Positions 1-4,979 of a stretch of 20,495 bases of DNA are shown in pieces (within the stretch, counting starts at the first letter, position 1; each line of letters begins with the position of its first letter). Position numbers and translations under genes: made by a program. The DNA comes from a virus. The DNA lies in the IMG/VR virus record IMGVR_UViG_3300027759_000528, positions 1 to 20,495 of that record. One strand, written 5' to 3'. The notes under the pieces were generated by a model. It was not told the origin of the DNA and did not search any database. It saw only the letters and a list, made by a program, of their open reading frames with translations.

Positions 1-134
1 AGTGGGGCGACTTACGCAAGTGGGGCGACGGGTGACGGGTGACGGGTGATGGGTGACGTGGGGCGACGGGATCCGGCGACGGGTGACGGGTGACGTGGGG
101 ACGTGGGGACGTGGGGACGTGGGGACGTGGGGAA
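1..134. repeat. G-rich short tandem repeats at the left edge
   Basis: Low-complexity DNA. The 7-mer GGGTGAC is repeated about four times at 30-57 (one copy ends GAT) and twice at 81-94. The 8-mer GTGGGGAC is repeated five times at 95-134, the last copy ending GAA. No reading frame here looks like protein. The run of GGGG tracts could form a G-quadruplex on the plus strand. Because it sits at the very edge of the window it may also mark a repeat-limited contig end. Confidence 0.85.
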
Positions 135-223
135 GTTGATCTGGGAGCGACTTACGTAAGTTATTGAGAATGGGTTTCAACTAGCAGGAATCGTTTCCTA
201 GTCGCCGGATTCCGCCGTCGACC

Positions 224-302
224 GCCGGAGCCGGGTGCCGCCGGAGCCGGGTGCCGCCGGGTGCCGGGTGCCGGGTGCCGCAGTCGCCGGGTGCCGGGTG
301 CC
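224..302. repeat. GCC/GGGTG-rich tandem repeats
   Basis: Two exact copies of a 16-bp unit (GCCGGAGCCGGGTGCC) at 224-239 and 240-255 are followed by further GCCGGGT 7-mers up to 302, interrupted once by GCAGTC. Open frames cross this region on both strands, but only because the repeats lack stops; their translations are repetitive Pro/Ala/Gly/Arg without protein-like features. A looser direct repeat follows: 304-327 and 383-406 match at about 20 of 24 positions, 79 bp apart. No gene is called here. Confidence 0.75.
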
Positions 303-582
303 TGTTTGCGTAAGTGCCTGCGCCGCACTCGTCTGCGCTCCGGTAACGTACAATGGTGATTATGTTAAGTTCGGTCCTAGCTGTCTGCGGAAGTGCTTGT
401 GCCGCATGGGGTTGCGCTGCGTGTATGCGGGGAGCGGATACGAGACCGTGGGGGCACGGCGGGAGACCGGTATTCGGGTGGAGCGAGGCACCAGATCTGG
501 AGCAGGGAGGGGGGGAGGGGGTCAGGCGCGGGCGCTCGCGCAATTCTTATTATCCATTGGAACCCCCAAATCGAATTTTACA

Positions 583-648
583 GTAGGTCTTCCCCCAGTT
601 CGGAGTAGGTCTTCCCCCAGTTCGGAGTAGGTCTTCCCCCAGTTCAGG
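583..648. repeat. Three tandem copies of a 22-bp direct repeat
   Basis: Units lie at 583-604, 605-626 and 627-648 with no spacer. Each begins GTAGGTCTTCCCCCAGTTC; the first two are identical and the third differs only in its last few bases. The length and head-to-tail arrangement resemble iterons or a protein-binding array rather than a CRISPR, since there are no spacers. They stand about 60 bp before the AT-rich island at 711-790 and about 250 bp before the first gene, so a replication or transcription control role is plausible but unproven. Confidence 0.85.
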
Positions 649-688
649 GCCGGTCAGATATTCCCAAGTAGAATGGGGGAGCTGCCGG

Positions 689-833
689 AAAACTCCGCCA
701 GATTACGGGATTTATTGTTTACCGTATTTTATTTTATTTGATTTACTTTACACGCGAGATAAATTATAGAAATAATAATAAAAAATATATATACAGCCCG
801 AAAAGCATAATACTTGATTATAGGCGGAGTTTT
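689..833. other. AT-rich island enclosed by an 11-bp inverted repeat (origin-like region)
   Basis: AAAACTCCGCC at 689-699 is exactly complementary to GGCGGAGTTTT at 823-833. The enclosed stretch is strikingly AT-rich: by count about 84% A+T over 711-790, in a window that is otherwise GC-rich. Together with the adjoining triple 22-bp repeat it resembles a duplex-unwinding element beside iterons. It could equally be a promoter region. No protein gene is visible inside. Confidence 0.5.
747..776 (+). promoter_or_regulatory. Candidate sigma70-like promoter ahead of the first genes
   Basis: TTTACA (747-752, five of six matches to the -35 consensus) and AATAAT (771-776, five of six to the -10) are separated by 18 bp, pointing to the gene at 902. 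The surroundings are so AT-rich that such matches arise easily, so this is only a candidate. Confidence 0.3.
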
Positions 834-901
834 GCGGGAGATCCCCCATTTTTATTGGGAAAACTCTTGACTCGGCCAACGCCCCCCGATCTGGTGAACG
901 C

Positions 902-1297
902 ATGGCGAAATCGAAAGCTCAGTGGAGAATGGAGCACAAAGCCCTTAACCTCTGCACCCACTGCAATGGAGCAGTGATCCCCGGCCAGACCCTGTGCCCT
1001 ATCCATTCTGCGCGAAGCGCGGAACGGAGGCGTGCTTCTGCCCTGAAGAGGGCGGAAAGGGTCGCAATGGGCCTATGCGTCATCTGTGGCCAGTGCGCCG
1101 TCAAGGGCAGGCGTCACTGCCACCAGCACACCGCTATCGCACAGGCCCGACTGGAGGCCAAGCTCCTCTGGTCCCTTCGCCGGTCACAACAGGGAATCTG
1201 CCGCCAATGCAGCCAGCCCGCAGCCCCCAATCGCACTTTATGCCTACCACACCTGATCAAGGAACGCAGAGCCAAAGCCATCAAGACCCATATATGA
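902..1297 (+). CDS. Small protein with three CxxC-x10-CxxH zinc-finger-like repeats
   Basis: This 131-residue protein is Lys/Arg-rich and has no signal peptide or membrane segment. It contains three copies of C-x2-C-x10-C-x2-H with cysteine pairs starting at residues 18, 59 and 100, each ending in His (35, 76, 117). The period is exactly 41 residues, so it looks like an internal triplication of a zinc-binding unit joined by basic helices such as SAERRRASALKRAER. Zinc binding and nucleic-acid contact are inferred from the pattern; I do not recognise a named family. Single copies of similar motifs occur in small phage proteins. The ATG at 902 has no good SD. The stop overlaps the next start as ATGA (1294-1297), indicating translational coupling. 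It lies downstream of the AT-rich control region and is probably the first gene of a three-gene unit. Confidence 0.75.
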   Translation: MAKSKAQWRMEHKALNLCTHCNGAVIPGQTLCPIHSARSAERRRASALKRAERVAMGLCVICGQCAVKGRRHCHQHTAIAQARLEAKLLWSLRRSQQGICRQCSQPAAPNRTLCLPHLIKERRAKAIKTHI

Positions 1298-1629
1298 ACG
1301 ACGAAGAATTTGATAAGACCGTTGCCGAGTGGCAGCAGCGTTTCGACGAACTGCACAGCAAGCTCGCCTCGAAAGACCGCGAGATCATCCGACTGTCCCT
1401 GATGAAGGGGGTGACCGCCCGCTACCGGGAACGCTGCAAGGTTCTGCGCGAAGAGCTGGCCCAATTCAAGATTACCGAGTCCAAACTGCAAGAGGCCATC
1501 ACCCAAGTCCAATCCCTGACCAAAGCCTTGGCAGCGGTCACCGAATCCGAGCGACTGGCCAAACTGGGAAATGCGTTGAAAGACGACCGGATCTCCCGCT
1601 TACTGGCCGACAAAGACTCACCCATATGA
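1294..1629 (+). CDS. Small coiled-coil protein of unknown function
   Basis: The protein has 111 residues, beginning MNDEEFDKTVAEWQQ. It is almost entirely charged amphipathic helix, with heptad-like spacing of Leu/Ile/Val between about residues 5 and 105, so a coiled-coil or helical bundle is likely. The frame is open further upstream, but the ATG at 1294 is chosen because it forms an ATGA overlap with the preceding stop and because the upstream translation is out-of-frame shadow of the zinc-finger gene. The stop overlaps the next ATG as ATGA at 1626-1629. The family is not recognised. Position next to a possible small-terminase gene allows, but does not show, a role in packaging or its regulation. 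Confidence 0.75.
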   Translation: MNDEEFDKTVAEWQQRFDELHSKLASKDREIIRLSLMKGVTARYRERCKVLREELAQFKITESKLQEAITQVQSLTKALAAVTESERLAKLGNALKDDRISRLLADKDSPI

Positions 1630-2123
1630 CCCGCAGCGAAATCAATCGACTGAACGGCCTTAAAGGGGGCAACCCAAACCTCTCTGCCCAAAGGAAGGCG
1701 CAGAAAAGAACCTACGAACTGGATGCCGTCATCGACGAATTTGCCGAGCGGGCTATCGCTGGTAAGTCGGTCCCACGAACAGGCTCGACATGTAAGCCCA
1801 TTACCGGGGATGATCGGGCCATGATCCAACGAGTGGTAGGGGCATCTGCCGAAGAGTTTCAGGCTCTGTTCTCCGAACGTCTGCGTTCTCTGGCCGACAT
1901 GGCCGTAGACCGTATTCAGGAGAAACTGGCCGAGGGCGGACAGAAGTTGAGCGACCTCAACATGACACTGGCCATCTCGGTGGACAAGCTGGCAGCCATG
2001 AACTCCAAGCCCTCTCAGGGCAACCTGAGCGTCCAGATCAACAACTACGGCGACATGAGCCGGGAGGAGCTTCTCTCCTCTTTGAGAGGAGAGAAGAAGG
2101 TCATCGACCTCGACGTTATTTAG
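1626..2123 (+). CDS. Putative small-terminase-like or DNA-packaging accessory protein
   Basis: The protein has 165 residues. A basic N-terminus (LNGLKGGNPNLSAQRKAQKR, about residues 9-28) is followed by helices and then a segment reading LAISVDKLAAMNSKPSQGN (about 115-133). That segment resembles the conserved region of phage helix-rich proteins often found before large terminases. The start at 1626 overlaps the previous stop (ATGA). If it is TerS it would recognise the packaging site, but it is separated from TerL by a reverse-strand cassette of about 2.8 kb, which is unusual. Assignment rests on general resemblance and position only; an unrelated DNA-binding protein is possible. The stop codon overlaps the convergent gene's stop, and a perfect 12-bp hairpin lies within the last codons. 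Confidence 0.55.
   Translation: MTRSEINRLNGLKGGNPNLSAQRKAQKRTYELDAVIDEFAERAIAGKSVPRTGSTCKPITGDDRAMIQRVVGASAEEFQALFSERLRSLADMAVDRIQEKLAEGGQKLSDLNMTLAISVDKLAAMNSKPSQGNLSVQINNYGDMSREELLSSLRGEKKVIDLDVI
2070..2096. other. Perfect 12-bp stem-loop near the convergent gene ends
   Basis: CTTCTCTCCTCT (2070-2081) and AGAGGAGAGAAG (2085-2096) are exact reverse complements with a 3-nt loop TTG. It lies inside the last codons of the forward gene, 24 bp before the point where two genes converge. Neither strand has a T-tract after it, so it is not a standard intrinsic terminator. It may protect mRNA ends, pause polymerase, or be a DNA site. Confidence 0.75.
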
Positions 2124-2605
2124 AACGCAGTCGTAGCCCTTGGCAGTTCGACGTAGAGGGGGTCTCCCAAAGACTTGGACAGCTTGACCGCTATCCGGTC
2201 CCGGGTGCGGTAAGGGAGACCCCGGGTCTTTTGCAGGGACACCTTCCGCCCGTCGTCGAGCTTCACGATGATCAGACTGGCGTTGGTGCATAGACCCCAG
2301 ACCTCGGCCTCGCACTCCACCGGCCACCCGTTCTCCAGCACCACCTCCTTCACCTCTGCCACCTCCACCTCCACCTCTGCCACTGCCACTGCCTCATCTT
2401 CCCCGAGATCCAGAGCCGCGAAGAACGGTTCCGAGGGGTTGTTGTAGATCAGGGGCAGTCGGGCGTCTTGGAGGTCAAAGCCCTCCTTGGCCGCGATGGA
2501 CTTGGCCAAGGCCAGATCCCCTTCGATCATGGCAGTGCGAACAGCGGACTTCTGTTTCGCCAAACGCCTCTTTGCTGCAAGCTGTTCTGGAGTGTGTTTA
2601 GGCAT
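2120..2605 (-). CDS. Hypothetical protein with acidic linker and C-terminal beta-rich domain
   Basis: The protein has 161 residues, starting MPKHTPEQLAAKRR. The N-terminal 45 residues are a basic helical region. A strongly acidic Glu/Val/Ala stretch follows at about 69-90 (alternating EVEVEV). The C-terminal part, about 95-150, has alternating hydrophobic residues (ASLIIVKLDDGRKVSL) suggesting a small beta-barrel or OB-like domain. The family is not recognised. The frame is open further upstream, but that portion is antisense-frame shadow of the glycosyltransferase gene, so the ATG at 2605, 7 nt after the upstream stop, is preferred. It is the last gene of the reverse cassette and converges on the forward gene with overlapping stop codons. 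Confidence 0.65.
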   Translation of the reverse strand: MPKHTPEQLAAKRRLAKQKSAVRTAMIEGDLALAKSIAAKEGFDLQDARLPLIYNNPSEPFFAALDLGEDEAVAVAEVEVEVAEVKEVVLENGWPVECEAEVWGLCTNASLIIVKLDDGRKVSLQKTRGLPYRTRDRIAVKLSKSLGDPLYVELPRATTAF

Positions 2606-2612
2606 GGGGGTT

Positions 2613-3410
2613 TTAGTAGCTGTCGAGGCAGAGAGAGTGGGTCGGGATGGAAGCGGGAGAACTGAGAGCTTCAGGGGTGATCGGGTACACGACGTCGCCC
2701 ACATGGCCCACCACTTGACGGGTGTCGCACCACAGCTTGAGTCCGGACTTGCGGGCCAGATGGCAGAAGCCGTAGTCCTCGCCCAGCAGTCTGGCCCCTC
2801 CTCCTCCCTCGATGTCGGTGTGCAGGATGTCCTGCATCTCGCGGAAAGTACCGGCCAAGGCCATCCGGGCCAGCTTCCCCTCCGGGGTGTTCGGACCCAC
2901 CAGCCCAATGGGGAATAGCTCGGTCATGGACTTGGTCTTCCCGCTCTCATCCTCGTAGTCGAACCTGCGCTCGGGGAAGAAGTCGACCATGTGCTGCAAG
3001 GCCGACACTGAGGTGGACAGCATGCCCGTGCCGACGAAGTCGCACTGGAGCAGTCCGTCCTCACGGACCTCGGCACCGGGCGTCTTCACGATCAGCCACG
3101 AGACCGGCCCACTCTTCTTCTTCACGTAGGGCGCAGCCACAATGTCCTCGTCACGGGACACCAAGGCCACCAACTGGGACGGGTTCCAGAACTGGTCCTT
3201 GTCGATCTGGACCAGCTTCCAGTAGCCCTGCTCAATGGCCGAGGCTGCCGCGATGTTGCGGGAAATGCTGATGGCCGAGTTGCCCGACTCCATCACGAAC
3301 TCAAACGAGTAGTCGGGATGGTCCATCCGCATCATCTGATCGTAGGACGAGAACCAGTAGTAAGGGACTCCACCTTTGGCGGAGCAGGAGACGAGGACAC
3401 GTTTTTTCAT
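2613..3410 (-). CDS. Putative GT-A-type glycosyltransferase
   Basis: The protein has 265 residues. The N-terminus MKKRVLVSCSAKGG is a beta-strand entry, followed by SRNIAAASAI (about 50-59) and a DxD-like metal/nucleotide-sugar motif in LVQIDKDQFW (DKD at about 70-72). CDFVGTGMLSTS (about 123-134), LLGEDYGFC (about 208-216) and a W-x-DTR-x2-VGHVG segment near 227-238 complete the pattern seen in phage GT2-like transferases, in which an (E)D acts near the C-terminal half. The predicted role is transfer of a sugar from a nucleotide-sugar donor; donor and acceptor are unknown. It is cytosolic, with no membrane segment. The start codon overlaps the upstream stop as ATGA (3407-3410). Co-occurrence with a methyltransferase in the same operon suggests glycan modification and methylation of one target, which is inference. 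Confidence 0.7.
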   Translation of the reverse strand: MKKRVLVSCSAKGGVPYYWFSSYDQMMRMDHPDYSFEFVMESGNSAISISRNIAAASAIEQGYWKLVQIDKDQFWNPSQLVALVSRDEDIVAAPYVKKKSGPVSWLIVKTPGAEVREDGLLQCDFVGTGMLSTSVSALQHMVDFFPERRFDYEDESGKTKSMTELFPIGLVGPNTPEGKLARMALAGTFREMQDILHTDIEGGGGARLLGEDYGFCHLARKSGLKLWCDTRQVVGHVGDVVYPITPEALSSPASIPTHSLCLDSY

Positions 3411-3631
3411 GGTGCGGTCAAAGCGAGGAAAACTTCATCCGAAAAATCTTCTGCCCCTTTTCGGGAGGAGAACCCGATGCTGTAAGTCGCGGCGGCCATG
3501 GTGATGGTCACGCGGAACGACCACTGCATTTTCAGCCAGAGCCACTTCTTCGCAATCACCACGCCGTGGAGTTGACTGACGGGGATGATGTCACCCGTGG
3601 ACAATTTGACGAAGTCTTTACGGGAGTTCAT
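3407..3631 (-). CDS. Small beta-rich protein, possibly PH-like
   Basis: The protein has 74 residues, starting MNSRKDFVKLSTGDIIPVSQ. Alternating hydrophobic strands are followed by a C-terminal helix (SSRKGAEDFSDEVFLALTA). The order resembles small phage and bacterial proteins with one PH-like or GRAM-like fold, which typically open with an FVKLxTGD strand and end with a helix after a beta hairpin. This is pattern-based only. The open frame continues upstream, but the ATG at 3631 overlaps the upstream stop (ATGA, 3628-3631) and the longer version is shadow. Both junctions are 4-bp overlaps, so it is translated as part of the coupled reverse operon. Confidence 0.65.
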   Translation of the reverse strand: MNSRKDFVKLSTGDIIPVSQLHGVVIAKKWLWLKMQWSFRVTITMAAATYSIGFSSRKGAEDFSDEVFLALTAP

Positions 3632-3915
3632 GCGAAGAGTTTCTCCGAAGCCCGCAACGCGAAGACCTGCCACACCCCGGCATTGCCCTTGAAGTTGCCC
3701 ACATACCGGGCGTTCTCGGGAGTGAGCGTTTGATCCACCGTAAGCATAATGATGTCCACTTTCTCCGTTGTCCGCTCCTTGTCCTCCAAGGTCCACAGGA
3801 GGCAGTTGTTGTGGCGGATGTCCAGATGGACGTCGAGCAGCTTGCAATGCAGCGGCAGATCCAGCGTCTGACTGGGGAGAATCTTGATCGAACGGGCTTG
3901 GATGGTTTGGCTCAT
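3628..3915 (-). CDS. DUF7352-like small phage protein
   Basis: The protein has 95 residues. The layout is an N-terminal Ile/Leu strand (SIKILPSQTLDLPLHCKLLD), then a strand pair ending NNCLLWTLED, then YVGNFKGNAGVWQVFAL near the C-terminus. This resembles the small family labelled DUF7352 in phages, whose members read roughly L-P-x-G-A-x-I-L, then LWAL, then a Y-x-G-T ... W-H-V-F ending. The function of that family is not known to me. Start and stop overlap both neighbours by 4 bp (ATGA). The family match is from memory of the pattern, not a search. Confidence 0.6.
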   Translation of the reverse strand: MSQTIQARSIKILPSQTLDLPLHCKLLDVHLDIRHNNCLLWTLEDKERTTEKVDIIMLTVDQTLTPENARYVGNFKGNAGVWQVFALRASEKLFA

Positions 3916-4175
3916 GGTTGGATATGTTGGTGGGTGACCCAGCGGTGGGAAAGAACCTCACCGTTTTTCCGGGCATCATTCAAAAGATCTTCCCCCATAA
4001 TCTCAATGACCAGCATGGGGTCCATGTGGGGATGGATGAGACCAGCACACACCTGTTCAGTGTTGCCCGAGGCGTTGAGCCGGATCTGGGAGGGGTCTGA
4101 AACACCGCTTTCGATCACTCGCTCGGTGATGTCCCCGGCGTAGGTCACGATTAACTGCAACGTCTGGCAATTCAT
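3912..4175 (-). CDS. Hypothetical small protein in the reverse cassette
   Basis: The protein has 87 residues, beginning MNCQTLQLIVTYAGDITERV. Two alternating hydrophobic segments (residues 5-15 and about 50-58, PMLVIEIMG) suggest a small alpha/beta or beta-sandwich fold. No membrane segment, signal peptide or known motif is visible. It is placed between the methyltransferase and the DUF7352-like gene with ATGA overlaps on both sides (4172-4175 and 3912-3915), which is the main evidence that it is real. The family is not recognised. Confidence 0.65.
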   Translation of the reverse strand: MNCQTLQLIVTYAGDITERVIESGVSDPSQIRLNASGNTEQVCAGLIHPHMDPMLVIEIMGEDLLNDARKNGEVLSHRWVTHQHIQP

Positions 4176-4819
4176 GGCTTGGTCAGCAGACCGAAGGTGT
4201 TGTTGTCGACAGCTTCAAAGCTGCTCCACAGACCTTGCTCGGATACGAACCGCAGCATGGCCGCGTACACGTCAGGATAGGTTGTCAGGTCATCGACCAG
4301 CATCACCCCACCCTTGCGCAGCAACGGCCAGTAGTCGCAGATGTCCTGATAGGCTGCCCGAAAAGTGTGCGAGGCGTCGACGTAGATGATGTCAGCCACC
4401 ACCTCCGCAGCACCCAGCAGGATGGCCCCTTCGGCAGAGGTGTTGACGATGGGCACCACCCGGTCTTGCAGGCCACGGGACTTCATGTTCGTCAGGAACT
4501 GCCAGTAGGTCATGGGATGACCGTTCTGGCGGAGGATGGTGTACGTCTGGGAGTTGTTCAGGACTGCCTCCGCAGACTCCAGCCAAGTGTCGACGCAGTA
4601 GAGTTTCCCCTCCGCCCCCATGGCCCCGGCCCAACGCACTGCCGATCCGCCTTTGTGCGAGCCGACCTCAATGACCACCTTGGCCTTCAACTTCCCGACG
4701 AGATCATCAAAGACCGGCGAGAGCGCGGAGGGGAAAGTCTGGCCGTCGAACGGCAGCTTCAGATCTTCAACGCGGTCGTAGACGGAGGCGTCGGGCAAGA
4801 TATGTTTTACGGAGGACAT
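4172..4819 (-). CDS. Class I SAM-dependent methyltransferase (Methyltransf_24-like)
   Basis: The protein has 215 residues. Motif I (VVIEVGSHKGGSAV, about 48-61) is the glycine-rich SAM-binding loop. CVDTW (about 75-79) supplies the acidic residue expected at the end of strand 2. IIYVDASHTFRAAYQDI (about 144-160) and LLRKGGVMLVDDL (about 166-178) are the remaining core strands. The YVDASH-then-helix layout is typical of methyltransferase family 24, which often acts on small molecules or sugars; the acceptor here is unknown. No DNA-methylase catalytic motif such as DPPY or a PCQ loop is present, so DNA modification is not supported. It ends in an ATGA overlap with the next gene. Its start lies inside the RHH gene in another frame. 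Confidence 0.85.
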   Translation of the reverse strand: MSSVKHILPDASVYDRVEDLKLPFDGQTFPSALSPVFDDLVGKLKAKVVIEVGSHKGGSAVRWAGAMGAEGKLYCVDTWLESAEAVLNNSQTYTILRQNGHPMTYWQFLTNMKSRGLQDRVVPIVNTSAEGAILLGAAEVVADIIYVDASHTFRAAYQDICDYWPLLRKGGVMLVDDLTTYPDVYAAMLRFVSEQGLWSSFEAVDNNTFGLLTKP

Positions 4820-4928
4820 GGTTTACTTCAGCGGGCGCAGACCGGGAACTCTCCAACATGGCGGCAAGCATCAAGGGTTCTACATCCTTGGCGATCCGTA
4901 CCTGTCTCAGTTTGGGGGTCTTGGCCAT
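4767..4928 (-). CDS. Small ribbon-helix-helix (RHH) DNA-binding protein
   Basis: The protein has 53 residues from ATG 4928. The basic N-terminus holds a strand RQVRI (8-12), followed by helix A (about 15-28, DVEPLMLAAMLESS), a turn SAPA (30-33) and helix B (about 33-46, AEVNHVLRKTYLAR). This strand-helix-turn-helix layout with an Asn-x-x-Leu pattern matches small RHH regulators of the Arc/CopG/MetJ type, which bind palindromic DNA as dimers. Longer starts exist upstream but fall within the palindrome at 4937-4967. The 3' third overlaps the methyltransferase start in another frame (4767-4819). It would be the first gene of the reverse cassette and may autoregulate. Without homology evidence this stays moderate. 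Confidence 0.55.
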   Translation of the reverse strand: MAKTPKLRQVRIAKDVEPLMLAAMLESSRSAPAEVNHVLRKTYLARRLRLRPR

Positions 4929-4936
4929 TGAAGAAC

Positions 4937-4967
4937 TTGACAATGTTGCATTTTGCAACATTGTCAA
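4937..4967. promoter_or_regulatory. Perfect palindrome between divergent genes (candidate operator)
   Basis: TTGACAATGTTGCA (4937-4950) and TGCAACATTGTCAA (4954-4967) are exact reverse complements around a TTT spacer. It lies 8 bp from the RHH start on one side and 12 bp from the TerL start on the other. Both arms contain a TTGACA hexamer facing inward. It could be an operator for the RHH protein, or a stem-loop in either leader RNA. Confidence 0.8.
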
Positions 4968-4979
4968 CAGCTAAACCCG

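Noticed and set aside
181-630. Open frames on both strands in the GCC-rich repeat region
   Set aside because: The frames are long only because the repeats lack stops; the translations are repetitive Pro/Arg/Gly/Ala with no leader or motif.
583-648. Possible CRISPR array
   Set aside because: The three 22-bp copies abut with no spacers and there are no cas genes.
994-1293. N-terminal extension of the coiled-coil gene
   Set aside because: This part is the shifted frame of the zinc-finger-like gene; the ATGA-overlap ATG at 1294 is the natural start.
1422-2327. Long reverse open frame over the first forward genes
   Set aside because: It overlaps three ATGA-coupled genes on the opposite strand, and its translation shows no domain pattern; it is a shadow.
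4953-4979. TTG start giving a 9-residue extension of TerL
   Set aside because: It lies inside the palindrome, and ATG 4980 gives a normal terminase N-terminus.
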